Source: Chlorops oryzae (lineage: Eukaryota; Arthropoda; Insecta; Diptera; Chloropidae). From it: a stretch of DNA of 64,000 bases. The DNA is taken from positions 57,422,605 through 57,486,604 of the forward strand of contig CM035807.1 of assembly GCA_020466095.1 (NCBI GenBank), given 5' to 3'. Positions 51,996-64,000 of this stretch are shown here, one piece after another. The position numbers and the translations under genes were made by a program. The number at the start of each line of letters is the position of its first letter. Within the stretch, counting starts at the first letter, position 1. The notes below the pieces were generated by a model. The model saw only the letters and a program-made list of their open reading frames with translations, searched no databases and was not told where the DNA came from.

Positions 51996-53310
51996 AAACA
52001 AGTAAAGAAGTTTACATCGGCAAAGCCGATTGCACACATACCTTTTCCTCAGCCTAAAATATGTTAAAACATTACCTTAACGAAAATTCCTGCCGTTTTC
52101 GTTGTTCTAGCTTGGATATCTATTTATACCTTATCTGTACTTCGATTTAGGTTCTAAAACTCGAGATTATTATTAAGCAAAAAAATTTTGCGAATGGTGG
52201 TCATGGTCAAATTTTAACCGTTAGAGGAAATTTAGTTTAGCTGCGAAATCCTCAATTCAAAATAGTGAAAATCAGGTTTTCGCGAATTTCGCGGATGGTG
52301 GTCTTGATCAAATTTTAACCCTTAGAGGACATTTTGTTTAGCTGCGAAATACTCAATTAAAAATAGTGAAAATCAGGTTTTCGCGAATTTCGCGGATGGT
52401 GGTCTTGATCAAATTTTAACCCTTAGAGGACATTTTGTTTAGCTGCGAAATACTCAATTAAAAATAGTGAAAATCAGGTTTTCGCGAATTTCGCGGATGG
52501 TGGTCTTGATCAAATTTTAACCCTTAGAGGACATTTTGTTTAACTGCGAAATACTCAATTCAAACTAGTGAAAATCAAATTTTCGCGAATTTTCGCGGAT
52601 GGTGGTCTTGATCAAGCTTACCCTTAGAGGACATTTTTTTAGCTGCGAAATACTCAATTCAAAATAGGAAAATCAATTTTTGCGAATTTCGCAAAATGTG
52701 GTCATGGTCAAAATTTATCCATAATGGACGAACTTATTTGGCGGCAAAATACACAATCAGAAAGAAGCAAAAAAATAATTTTGTATTCAGATATGAGAAT
52801 AAGAGAAAGAGTGTTTTTTTCTATTGTGTAGAAGATGACCATAGTTATAGCGATGTCGCAATTTTTTTTCAGCGAAAGCTTAAGTCTACATAGTAGCTAT
52901 ACACACAACCAAATTTCAATAAGCGGAATGTATAGTAAAAAAAGTTATCCAGGAAAAACGTTAAAAATCGTGATTTTTGAAACTTCTGAACCACTTCCCA
53001 CGACCCAAGAAGGGACTACGAAAAAATTTGTATGCAGTTTTTCGGACATTTACCTGTTGAAGTCCATGCCAAATTTCAATATGATATCTTTCATGGCTTA
53101 GGAGTAAATTACGAAAAACAAAGTGTGACCGCAACAGACAGACAGACAGAACAGACAGACAGACAGACAGACAGCAACGACAGACATGGCTAGATCGATT
53201 CCTTGTCACCCTGATCAAGAATATATATATATGTCTATATCTACCGCGACTCCTTTGGTATTTACATACACCGTCCAAACTAATATACCCTTTCCTTCGG
53301 AAAAGGTATA
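51996..53310 (-). mobile_element. mini-me/DINE-1-like element 2
   Basis: Reverse-complement copy of the element at 45880-47211, with the same 101 bp repeats (52185-52720), (GTCT)n and (TA)n blocks and ends. It is inserted in a T-run of the Maverick leader repeats; roughly 60 bp of target present in copies A and B are absent here. Confidence 0.8.
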
Positions 53311-53334
53311 ATAACAATATTTTTCCTCAATATT

Positions 53335-53527
53335 TATTTTTATATGATTTTTCTGAAAATGGTGACTCACCTCTCTTGTAAAATTCATTACAATTAAAAC
53401 ATTTTTTTTCTCAATATATATTTTTATACATATACACATACATAAAAACTTAGTCTACATCCATAGGTTCGCTGTTATCAATACTGTAGTGCCCCCATGC
53501 ATAAGTATTAATACCATCCGACTTAAT
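53335..53527 (-). repeat. last Maverick leader repeat and spacer before polymerase
   Basis: Contains one more ATG-plus-donor unit (53335-53415) and the spacer shared with copies A and B. At 53545-53549 a single TATTA marks the site where the foldback element sits in the other two copies. Confidence 0.7.
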
Positions 53528-53854
53528 TTACCTTTTATCGTCAGTATTACTTAATACTACTTTATTCCAGATTTGGGTATATATTTCGTGTAGCTTACTT
53601 CTAAACATTAGCATACTATCAAAATAGAGCTTATTTTGTAATAAATATTCACGATAATCATCAAAACTCAATTTTATTAAAGCAGACTTTTTAACACCTT
53701 GGGATTTTTTTATTTCATGTTCATCGATAGCTTTTAGTGAAAACATTTTTGATCTAAGACCAATAAACTCTTTCACTATTTTACCATTTAGTTCATTTTT
53801 CATCATTCCTAAAACTTTTTTATTTCTTTGGGGAATTTCAAATTGATTATCTGC
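53528..53854 (-). pseudogene. Maverick protein-primed DNA polymerase B, C-terminal part
   Basis: Reads EIPQRNKKVLGMMKNELNGKIVKEFIGLRSKMFSLK and KKSQGVKKSALIKLSFDDYREYL, the C-terminal region of Polinton pPolB (GLRSKM and KKxKGVKK motifs). The gene is cut at 53855 by the FB-NOF-like element and continues in frame at 63005-63074 and beyond the MITE at 63664-64000. Stop near 53528. Confidence 0.85.
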
Positions 53855-56018
53855 ATGTGCGTTAACTTGGCACCGCTTTTTTTGAATTTCTTATAAAAAA
53901 ATAATGTGCCGGAATGTGCCCGAGATGTGCTGTTATGTGCCGTATTTTAAACAAAAAATATCCTTAAATACAATTTTTAAGGGGAGGTCCTGTTTTTGGG
54001 CGCAAGTTGGCACCGCAACTTTGAAATTTCTTATGATTAGACAATGCGCTACAATGTGCCTGACATGTGCTGTTATGTGCCGTATTTAAAAAAAAATTTC
54101 GTCCTTGCATATAATTTTTGTAAGGATTTTATTATTTTTGGTGTACACTTAGCACCGCAACTTTGGATTTTTTTATAAAAAAACAATGTGCTGAAATGTG
54201 CCCGATGTGTGCTGTCATGTGCCGTATTTAAAAAAACAAAATATCCTTAAATACAATTGTTATGAGGAGGTCCTTTTTTTCATGTATTTTAGATTTGGCA
54301 GATTAGTTGTTTTCCAGCGGTTTTACTGGCTTGTTAGTTATATAGCTGGCGCTGTGAATAGTGGTTTCTGCTGGTTTTTACTGGCTTTTTAGCTATGTAG
54401 TAGGTTTAGATATGGCGCTGTGAATAGGGGTTTCTGAAAGTTTTATACTGGTTTATTTGATACATACTGGGCGTTATGATTGGATGACGGCAGTGCTGCC
54501 AGATTAGGAGTTTTATCCCTGAATTTGGATGATTTTAGACCTTTTTGAGGAATTTTAGTTGCGAATCAAATATTAATGTAATGAAATTTAATAAAAAAAA
54601 GGACTCCTCGAATACTGTTTGTGCAGAAACAATAGTTTGAAAGCAAGTAAATGCAGCTTTTGTACTACTTCTTTTATACATTCGATATTTATGCAATTTT
54701 AGTGGAAAACGGTAAAAAAAACAGGAATTTGATATGCCCTTTGGGGGAATTCGGCCTGCACCATTTGGCAGCACTGGATGACGGTGTCATTTTTTGTGCA
54801 GTAGAATTGTTGGTATTGGGCGGTTGTGCGTTCGTTTGTGTGGGCTTACTTTATAACGATTTTTTAGTATACATATTTTTATTTATAAATTCGATATAAA
54901 AATTGGGATTGTAGAAATCATCACTAAGAAGTGCAACATAAGTGATGAAATTGCAGCTTATTTTGAGTAATGTGATTTCCAATTATTGTCAAAGTGGAAG
55001 TGCAAAGGGATGGTGTTTGAAAAATGTCTCTGACGCCGACAATTCATAAGGGAACTGGACGAAAGTCCGCATGCGAACTTCCATCATTCTTATAAACGTC
55101 CTTTGTAAAAATGTTTTTTATAGGCGTGGTCTAAAGTCCTTTTTTGCACGAAAATTTTCTTAAATAACATGTTCACATTCTGCCTTACTTCAAAACATAT
55201 TTGTAAATGGGTTGCAAACTTTTTTAGTTGGGTTTAAAATTAGAAATAGTTTTTTGGATGGGTTAAAGGGTTAGAAAATTATAAAACTGGAAAAATGGAA
55301 ACTTAAAAAGTTAAAAAATAATTTTTTTTTAGATGTGTTAAAAGTTCGAAAGTAAAAAAAATGTTTTTGATGAATTGAAAAGTCTCTTAAAAGTAAAACA
55401 ACTAAAAAACATGCAGTATTTTACTTAAGAACTCTTCTAAAATCCATTATTTCTATTGGTTTTGCAAGCATTTTATTTTTTGTTCTTATGCCCCAAAATA
55501 TAGTATTCACAGATTTGATTCAAAATGTATTTTGAATGATACTTTTCTAAAAATTAAAAAATTGATTGTAAAACAAACTATTTTTGACAAAATAACTAAC
55601 TTTTTCGATGGATCGATCAAAGCTGAAGAAACTGTGGCTGAACCACACTTGATTTGTTTGGTCCACCGAGTGAATTAAGCGCTTCAAATTTACCACCTTG
55701 CGAAGATATTCTAAAATAACTATTTTTTTTTATGTGATTGGGAAATGCAGAAAAGAAAACGGTGTCCAGTAGAAAAACCATTCCTTGAAACTTTTCTCCT
55801 TTCTCTTGACCCATTTTGCTTCTACACCTGCTCTCACGTATATCTCACGTATTCCCTTTCAAAGAAATAATTTAAATATATAATTTTTGTTTTTAAAAAA
55901 AGATTTGTTTGAAATGAAAGTATACTTAAAATTATAAATATTATAAATAGCCTATATAGAGATTAAATATCAAAAAAGCAAAAAATTGTCTTACCAAATA
56001 TTAATTTTAAAAAAGTAA
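53855..56018 (+). repeat. FB-NOF-like left inverted repeat
   Basis: 2,164 bp. Begins with three spaced copies of a ~150 bp motif (GTGCCGGAATGTGCCCGAGATG type at about 53910, 54050 and 54190), then mixed AT-rich sequence; its end matches the inner edge of the right arm. Confidence 0.9.
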
Positions 56019-56628
56019 TTTTATTCAATATAACAAAACTCATATTCTTCTCTAGTTTATACATAACTTAAAATGAAATAACAATTATTTGATATAGCTG
56101 CTGTAGATCTGCATCTTAGATACTACACAAATTATGAAGTAGGCTATGAAATTCTGTAATCGGTTTTTATTCAATCATGAGTTGTAAGCATATTGAGTTG
56201 ATATTATTGACGAATCTATTTTTTAAAATTTCATAGCCTACTTCATAAATGATTGAAAAAATTCATTACATTTTTATTTTTTTTTTTTTCATGAAACAAT
56301 TCAAATTTAATTCAATTCATATTTTTGATGAGGTGAATGAACGAAAAAATTTTCATTCTTTTTGAATGAATTCAAATTTTCATTCAATTAATATTTTGAA
56401 AGAAAAGAATTAATTTAAAAAAAATCCGATTCATTGCCTGAATGATTCGCAGAATGACTCAAAAATTAATCATTCTTTCCCAACTCTGGTCTATACGTAA
56501 CATAGAATGAAATAACATTTATATGATATAGCTGCTGTAAAAATTTTCTTAAATCCCGTGATTTAGACATAAGTATGAATAGCCTATTAGATCTTCACAA
56601 ATTATAGTTGTAGGTAGAAGTGATAAAG
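56019..56628. other. element interior without gene
   Basis: AT-rich spacer between the left inverted repeat and the transposase stop. Two ~60 bp stretches around TAGCTGCTGTA (56097 and 56529) resemble each other. No frame supported. Confidence 0.5.
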
Positions 56629-59607
56629 TTATTTTAATACATATGCGCACAAATGCGCAAAAACTTCACTTTCTGCATTCAAGTGTTCTCGTCCACTTTT
56701 GACTAACAAATCATCGTACTGTACCCAATAATTTTTTATCGGTATATATGACGTAAAATGACCTGTGGATTTTAATGCAAAGTTTCCAGAATATGCGATG
56801 ATGCCTGCCAGTCGATAATTTTTTTCTTTTAATTGAAGCGTTTGTGGAACTGTTTTCAAAGCAGTAACTTTTTCTCTACCTTGATCGGTTTCTACGAGAA
56901 GATGTGGTCCGTAATCAATGTTTTGTGTCATGGTTCTCCTACAACACTTTTTTGGTTCATTAAATGCATTGATTATGGCCTCTCTCATTGCCTGAAAGCC
57001 TTTGCTTAAAATCTCGAGATTAGCAGCAATCGTGGCATTAATTCTCGGAGGCGTTTTGTTATCACACTTCAAACATTTGGCCGATATTACGCAACTTGGA
57101 AAATTTGAAAATAGTGAAACAACCAAATTCGCAACATTTATGTCTCCGTTAATTCTCACAACGTTCGAACGTTGTCTTTTTGCACTGTAAACAGGCAAAT
57201 CATATAAAAGCTTAGCTCGCTCTGTATAAAACTTATTATTTTTTAAACCTTCATTAACAAATGTGAGGGCAACTTCTAAAAAGGGGATTTTTATTTTTTG
57301 AACAGACTCTTCATATTTTTTATAGTTTTTCAATGCCATTGCAAAGATTTGACAAAGACTGTCAAATGCGCATGTATTTGTTAAAACGATAGTTTTTCTT
57401 CCGATTTTAATATTTTTTGTGTACGTGCCATTCAAAATTACGGGTAAATTCGTTATTGTCTCTTGCGTCGAATCAAATTCTGGCACATGATCTATATATT
57501 TAGAGTATTTTTGTTTCTTATTTTTATTACGCCAATTTTCCTCTTGTTTTAATTCCGGCAAGTCTTCATCACTACTTTCTTGATGCTGAATACCTTCATT
57601 CTCTTTACTAGCTTCTTTATTAATTTTTTCAACTTGATTCGCAAGGGCAATCTTTAATTTGCCTGGAAATGATTGTATGTGACGAATTATAAATTTATCT
57701 ACTCGTAAGGTCATTACGTCTCGTAGAACTCGATTTTTAAGATCATTAAATTCAGATTCAACTCCAGCAGATGTAGGCCTGTTGGTGCCGTACTTAAAAA
57801 TTGATATCATTGCGTCACTGAAGAGTGGAAAATAAGGTAATATTTTTTTCAAATTTTCAGCAACTTTCGGACAAAAATAAGGATTAACGTAGCTGCTTTC
57901 ATTTTGATATGTAGGCAAATTTTTACATTCGTCGAATAAATCACTTGCCCACTTAAAAATGTCCAAATTATTTTCTTCATTGTCATCATTAAAATTGTCA
58001 TCTGCTTCATCTTCCAATTCCAGATATTTGTCCTCAACAGTAACACCTTTGATAGAATTATACAAGAAGTCTTTGGATAGATCAGTTTGGTTTTCGTTTA
58101 ATGATACAATAAATATGGCTTTTGCATATTTCTCAATGCCGTGTAATGAATTCTGTTCTCTTAAAACAGCGATACTTCGTAAGTAAAATTGTTTTACTCG
58201 CTTTTGGTTCTCTTTCCAACATTTCCATTTTGCAATAATATTCATAAAATGGCAAATGTCCAGTCGATTTAAGCATGATGGAATTTTTAATTCACATCCC
58301 AGAAGTAATTTATAACAGCACGTTAAATATTCGGCTAACGTATTTTTTTTAGCAAACGATCGAGCTACTGCACCTAATAACGCTTTGCTAAAATCAGTTA
58401 CGACTTCTTTTGGGAGTGGAAAGGTACATTTATGAGTACTCTCAATGCGGATAAATTCTAATAACCAATACGTAATAGCATTTGTATTTTGGGTTGCAGA
58501 AATCATTTGAAAAATTGGAACAAAAACGCTGTTTTTTATTTTTGTAACGCACTGGTACAGGAAAAGATGGGGACCAAGTTCTCCATTTGGAAGTTTTATC
58601 TTTCTTACTAACGATCCAGTGGCATCAATAAGGACACAGTCATGATGCTCTTCAAATACTGCGATCTGCTCATTCGAAAAATAATGAACAAAGAACGGAT
58701 CTAAACTTATAGAGCTGATGGCGCACTCAGATTTTGGATCGTATTTCAGATTGTGAAGACTATCATAAACGTTTCGTGTTTTAATTCCAAGTAAACTATC
58801 TTGATGTACTTGCTTGGCTCTTCTAAGCGTCGAAAGTCGAAATAAGTGAGGTGGTTCCTTATCACCATATTCCATTAATTGATTCGCTTCCTTGCGTCGC
58901 CACATCGATGGTAAAATTTTACTTTGAACTAGTTCTTTTCCAACTTTAGTACGTTTTGATCCTTTCAGTTGCCGTTTTTTGTTATGTACAAATAGCTCAT
59001 CATAATTTTTCAGTTGACATTCCATCAGAACAGGTTGCCTTTCTTCTGGTTTATTTGCTACAAACCCTGTGAATTTGCAGTCGCACTCTGAACAATAACC
59101 TGCAACACTTATTGCATATCCTGATTGGCTTAATTTATTATGTTTAAATGTTAAAGCACAATTTATTTTAGTATTTTTGAAAATCTCCTCAAATAAGTAA
59201 TTAGTCCATGTATAACGTTTCAGCGTATATGCTGACCTTATGTTTGTAGTTACAGACTTATATTGTACTTTTTCATATTCTATATCTTGCCATATTGTTG
59301 ATATATCAATTGTGAATGTTAATATGCCAGTAATGGAATCATTGAAAGTGCTATTCGATGGTATTGGTGTCTCGTAGGTTATATTATAAAAATTTAAAAC
59401 GAAGGTATGCAGTCCGTAGCGATTTAATTTTAATATTGTGTATATATTTTTTGTTGATAATGGATCAGAACTTCCTATAATGGCCGATAGCTCAGAGAAA
59501 ACAGGCGATTTTGGAATCGCTACAGATCCGTCATCATTGATTACTTTTTAAAATTTTTCTACCTGAAGCAGTTTCCGTAGTTTTGCAATGTTTTTTCGTT
59601 CACTCAT
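56629..59607 (-). pseudogene. NOF-like MULE transposase with C19 (USP)-like domain
   Basis: From ATG 59607 (MSERKNIAKLRKLLQ) the frame runs 993 codons to 56629 with one TAA at codon 20 (59548-59550); an uninterrupted 798-codon frame starts at Met 59025. About 110 kDa fits the ~120 kDa NOF protein of Drosophila. Before Met 59025 lies a Cys motif (YCSECDC). Counting from Met 59025: MULE-type catalytic D134 (VLIDATGS), D211 (VVTDFSKALLG) and Glu in GVESEF (423/425); an acidic linker; then a ubiquitin-protease-like domain with Cys box TNTCAFDSL (C552), zinc-type CLKC…CC (651-654, 694-695) and His box TGHFTSYIPIKNYWVQYDD (H756). The USP reading is mine from motif layout. Confidence 0.8.
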
Positions 59608-60830
59608 TATTCCAAAACAGCATCGTCTATTTTGGAGCAAGCGGCTGAAGATGTTGAATATTGTTAGAATCGGTGGCGATAGGTGCTGGCAAATCAATTT
59701 AAACTCGTCCCAATGGTATACTCAGGAACTATGAACATAGATTTTATAAATTTTATTGCAAAACAAAATAAAAAAACAAACTTGCACTCACGATTCGAAC
59801 GTCACCGTCTGTAAAACAAAAGTTTCTTCGCCTTCAATATTTATTTCCGAAAATTTGCAATCTTCTATTCGGTCTGTTGCTTACTTATGTAAAACATAAT
59901 CTCAAATCCCTTGGTTGTTGGTCTTTTGTTGCTTCAACAACACATAAAACGCCAATTCTTTTTTTGTTAATTTAAATTACAAAGTCGTATTTAGTAGTTA
60001 AATAATTTCCTTTATATACTATCCTTTTTTTCTTTGAATTATAAAATAGGAAGCACTGTTACAATCACGGCCACATCTGCCTTAGTCGAATGTACAAATT
60101 TTAATGCCGCTAAGCGACCGGGTACGCAACTCTTTCTTCCAAGAAAATATGCCGCCTTTTTTCCAAGAAAACGCGGTGTGCTAGCATTTTCTAGAAGCTT
60201 CTAAAAGGAAAAGAGAGTGGATGTAACAACACGAATTAGAGCACCAAGACGATATACATGAAAGAAAAGAAAAGCAATAAATTGCAAGAAAGAAAGAACC
60301 ACTGGCTCACTCGCACAAAAACAGTTACCTGGAGTGTTGGAAGCAGCAAGTTAATTCCAATTCACACAAGGTTGCGTTGCGGGCAGGCGTTCCAAGATCA
60401 GACGGAGTCAAGCAGGCGCCAATGCACAGTATAGCACATGGTGGAATCTACCTCCGTCGTCGCCGCCACCGACCAACCCAATAGGGCAGTCAGAGGCCGT
60501 CGGTTATAGAAATAAATAAAAAACAAACCACAAATTTGTGAACCGACGCCGACTGTCAAAAAATCTCTGTTGAAACCAGTGATGCCAGATCATATTTTTA
60601 AAAATCCGTAGATCGACGCTCAAAAATCGGTAGATCTCTGTAGATTGCATTGTCGAGAGTCATATTTTCCGTTTTATTTAGAATGTTTAGAATGTAGAAG
60701 TAATGCAGAATGTGAACATGTTATTTAATTTTACACTCAAATGTTTTAAAACAAGTTAAGTGGTTTCCAGACTACAAAAATTTAAACCTACTTAAGGGCC
60801 TTAAGTAGATTTAAGAAAACCCCCTTTCTT
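59608..60830. other. element interior upstream of transposase
   Basis: No gene recognised. This 1.2 kb should hold the transposase promoter. GC-richer sequence at about 60380-60560 differs from the surroundings and could be captured sequence. Confidence 0.4.
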
Positions 60831-62995
60831 TACTTTTTTAAAATTAATATTTCGTAAGACAATTTTTTGCTTTTTTGATATTTGCTCTCTATATAGGCTA
60901 TTTATAATATTTATAATTTTAAGTATACTTTCATTTCAAACAAATCTTTTTTTAAAAACAAAAATTATATATTTAAATTATTTCTTTGAAAGGGAACACG
61001 TGAGATATACGTGAGAGCAGGTGTAGAAGCAAAATGGGTCAAGAGAAAGGAGAAAAGTTTCAAGGAATGGTTTTTCTACTGGACACCGTTTTCTTTTCTG
61101 CATTTCCCAATCACATAAAAAAAAATAGTTATTTTAGAATATCTTCGCAAGGTGGTAAATTTGAAGCGCTTAATTCACTCGGTGGACCAAACAAATCAAG
61201 TGTGGTTCAGCCACAGTTTCTTCAGCTTTGATCGATCCATCGAAAAAGTTAGTTATTTTGTCAAAAATAGTTTGTTTTACAATCAATTTTATAATTTTTA
61301 GAAAAGTATCATTCAAAATACATTTTGAATCAAATCTGTGAATACTATATTTTGGGGCATAAGAACAAAAAATAAAATGCTTGCAAAACCAATAGAAATA
61401 ATGGATTTTAGAAGAGTTCTTAAGTAAAATACTGCATGTTTTTTAGTTGTTTTACTTTTAAGAGACTTTTCAACTCATCAAAAACATTTTTTTTACTTTC
61501 GAACTTTTAACACATCTAAAAAAAAATTATTTTTTAACTTTTTAAGTTTCCATTTTTCCATTTTTATAATTTTCTAACTTTTTAACCCATCCAAAAAACT
61601 ATTTCTAATTTTAAACCCAACTAAAAAAGTTTGCAACCCATTTATAAATATGTTTTGAAGTAAGGCAGAATGTGAACATGTTATTAAAGAAAATTTTCGT
61701 GCAAAAAAGGACTTTAGACCACGCCTATAAAAAACATTTTTACAAAGGACGTTTATAAGAATGATGGAAGTTCGCATGCGGACTTTCGTCCAGTTCCCTT
61801 ATGAATTGTCGGCGTCAGAGACATTTTTCAAACACCATCCCTTTGCCACTTCCACTTTGACAATAATTGGAAATCACATTACTCAAAATAAGCTGCAATT
61901 TCATCACTTATGTTGCACTTCTTAGTGATGATTTCTACAATCCCAATTTTTATATCGAATTTATAAATAAAAATATGTATACTAAAAACTCGTTATAAAG
62001 TAAGCCCCCACAAACGAACGCACAACCGCCCAATACCAACAATTCTACCGCACAAAAAATGACACCGTCATCCAGTGCTGCCAAATGGTGCAGGCCGAAT
62101 TCCCCCAAAGGGCATATCAAATTCCTTTTTTTTTACCGTTTTCCACTAAAATTGCATAAATATCGAATGTATAAAAGAAGTAGTACAAAAGCTGCATTTA
62201 CTTGCTTTCAAACTATTGTTTCTGCACAAACAGTATTCGAGGAGTCCCTTTTTTTTTTATTAAATTTCATTACATTAATATTTGATTCGCAACTAAAATT
62301 CCTCAAAAAGGTCTAAAATCATCCAAATTCAGGGGTAAAACCCCTTATCTGGCAGCACTGCCGTCATCCAATCATAACGCCCAGTATGTATCAAATAAAC
62401 CAGTATAAAACTTTCAGAAACCCCTATTCACAGCGCCATATCTAAACCTACTACATAGCTAAAAAGCCAGTAAAAACCAGCAGAAACCACTATTCACAGC
62501 GCCAGCTATATAACTAACAAGCCAGTAAAACCGCTGGAAAACAACTAATCTGCCTAATCTAAAATACATGAAAAAAAGGACCTCCTCATAACAATTGTAT
62601 TTAAGGATATTTTGTTTTTTTAAATACGGCACATGACAGCACACATCGGGCACATTTCAGCACATTGTTTTTTTATAAAAAAATCCAAAGTTGCGGTGCT
62701 AAGTGTACACCAAAAATAATAAAATCCTTACAAAAATTATATGCAAGGACGAAATTTTTTTTTAAATACGGCACATAACAGCACATGTCAGGCACATTGT
62801 AGCGCATTGTCTAATCATAAGAAATTTCAAAGTTGCGGTGCCAACTTGCGCCCAAAAACAGGACCTCCCCTTAAAAATTGTATTTAAGGATATTTTTTTT
62901 TTAACTACGGCACATAACAGCACATCTCGGGCACATTCCGGCACATTATTTTTTTATAAGAAATTCAAAAAAAACGGTGCCAAGTTAACGCACAT
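60831..62995 (-). repeat. FB-NOF-like right inverted repeat
   Basis: 2,165 bp reverse complement of the left arm with few differences (for example CACGTG versus CACGTA in the region near 61000). Confidence 0.9.
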
Positions 62996-63004
62996 ATTAT
63001 CTGC

Positions 63005-63074
63005 AGCATAGTCCGATGTATCAAAATTTAAATCTGTGTCATTTATTATTTCTTTATAAAAATTAAGATTGTTA
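63005..63074 (-). pseudogene. DNA polymerase B, middle piece between two insertions
   Basis: 70 bp encoding NLNFYKEIINDTDLNFDTSD, in frame with both neighbouring pieces once the FB-NOF-like element, the MITE and their target duplications are removed. Confidence 0.8.
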
Positions 63075-63663
63075 AGGTGAGATGACACTACGTGTGCAAT
63101 GCACGAATATTTGCTCACTGACGTCATAAACATTGCACACGTAATGAAATCGACGAATAATTTGTTTGCTCAAAATAATTCTTACAATATTTTACAAATA
63201 AAATGTGTGCGTTGCACGCGTAATGTAATAAACCCAAATTTCAACTGCACAAACATTTTGTAAAAATATGTACACGTGAAACTGTTTCCTCATACAGTAC
63301 AATCTGCTGAACATTTGTTTTTTTATGTGAGGTTAGAACACAGTTTAGGCAAATGCTTAAATACTGTCATTACTTTTAGTTTTAAAGATTTCGATTATCT
63401 TAACTGTCTCTGAAATCTCTAAGGTTGGACATTATTTTCATTGCAATCTTTTAAAAACGAAACCTAGTAACATTGCGTAACATGTTATGTGTGCAATTAG
63501 TTTTCAGATGTGTCACACATTTTTTGAGCAATTATGTGTGCATTGCACACGTAGTGTAATACCCTGAGCAAATAAATGTGCTTAAAATTTTATTTGTTTC
63601 AGATGTGTCACACATTTTTTTGAGCAATTATATGTGAATTGCACACGTAGTGTCATCTCACCT
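63075..63663. mobile_element. PIF/Harbinger-type MITE in polymerase gene
   Basis: Inverted ends AGGTGAGATGACACTACGTG (both ends), TTA duplicated at 63072-63074 and 63664-63666. Noncoding, with several internal copies of a TTGCACACGTAGTGT-like word in both orientations. Confidence 0.85.
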
Positions 63664-64000
63664 TTAATTGTATAAATGAAGGAGTCAGTGTCCATATAAT
63701 TAAGAGAGAGATGTTTTTGAAATTTTGGTAGCATAAAGTCATAATGAAAGTTATACATTTTAAGCTTGGACAACTCTAATACTGTACAACCTAAGTACAT
63801 GGGCTTGTCATACAAAATTATTTCTTTCTGTAATTCTATGGAAATTATATTGTCTGTAAAAATTTTAACATTGCGAAAATTTGGTTTAGCGAGAAGAGCT
63901 TTGGCCCCAAGACGTTTTCCCTTACTCTCCCACTCTTCCACCAACTTTATATTTCTTCTCTTTTCTTTGTTTTCCATAGTCTTATCGTAAACAGCATTAT
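63664..64000 (-). pseudogene. DNA polymerase B, palm region, runs off the window
   Basis: Minus-strand frame continuing past 64000: KTMENKEKRRNIKL, LYDKPMYLGCTVLELSK, MYNFHYDFMLPKF and the catalytic motif C YMDTDSFIYTI. This is the thumb/palm of a protein-primed family B polymerase as in Polintons. The ATG at 63977 is internal because coding-type sequence (…NAVYDKT) continues upstream. The MITE follows motif C directly. Confidence 0.88.

Larger units (their letters stand above)
53855..62995 (-). mobile_element. FB-NOF-like Mutator element, 9.1 kb
   Basis: Ends ATGTGCGTTAACTTGGCACC with its reverse complement at the other end, and a perfect 9 bp target duplication ATTATCTGC (53846-53854; 62996-63004). 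Inverted repeats of about 2.16 kb each surround a transposase. Nine-bp duplications and long inverted repeats are typical of FB/NOF and Mutator-like elements. The transposase frame has one early stop; otherwise the element looks complete and young, since the two arms are almost identical. Confidence 0.92.

Noticed and set aside
54535..54899. Hydrophobic frames in the left FB-NOF arm
   Set aside because: AT-rich chance frames; no start context or similarity to known proteins.
61034..61231. 65-codon frame present in both FB-NOF arms
   Set aside because: It occurs twice only because the arms are inverted copies; no domain, and the flanks give no sign of coding constraint.

Overview
The window looks like repeat-rich insect chromatin, most likely from a dipteran. 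It is AT-rich, and the elements recognised are types known from flies: BEL/Pao and gypsy LTR retrotransposons, a mini-me/DINE-1-like element with (TA)n and (GTCT)n blocks, an FB-NOF-like Mutator element with 2.16 kb inverted repeats, a pogo/Tigger element, hAT, PIF/Harbinger and Maverick (Polinton) DNA. No convincing single-copy host gene was found. Almost every open frame belongs to a mobile element, and most are broken.

Layout: (1) 1-7.4 kb is a PIF/Harbinger relic (745-3492), gypsy fragments (3.5-5.8 kb), a tandem repeat and a small gene at 6450-6941 with a TATA box. (2) 7406-17252 is a complete BEL/Pao element (BEL-1) with ~99% identical LTRs and TSD CTTAT. It sits two codons from the end of a Maverick-type gene, carries a hAT (11560-12788) and has an extra GC-rich zinc-knuckle ORF after pol. 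(3) 17253-25565 is Maverick DNA: a capsid-like fragment, a pogo arm, a long-inverted-repeat element, then integrase, a fibre-like protein, a DUF8207-like protein, a BIR protein, the packaging ATPase, a phospholipase-A2-like protein and an adenain-like protease. (4) 25566-47690 is a second BEL element (BEL-2, env-bearing, TSD AATAC) inserted in the protease gene just before its catalytic Cys. It is split by a third BEL element (BEL-3, 27717-34142, TSD ATCAA), by a 7.7 kb second copy of the Maverick block with a solo LTR (34740-42446), and by a DINE-like element in its 3' LTR. (5) 47691-64000 continues the Maverick: protease end, small genes, a complete pogo/Tigger (49555-51898), tandem repeats, a second DINE-like element, and a protein-primed DNA polymerase gene split by an FB-NOF-like element (53855-62995, TSD ATTATCTGC) and a Harbinger-type MITE (63075-63663).

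The target-site duplications let most of the nesting be read directly. The Maverick genes form a virus-like set (integrase, polymerase B, packaging ATPase, capsid protease, capsid-like and minor-capsid-like proteins) plus accessory genes (BIR, fibre-like, secreted Thr-rich). Family calls rest on motif recognition by eye; no database search was run.
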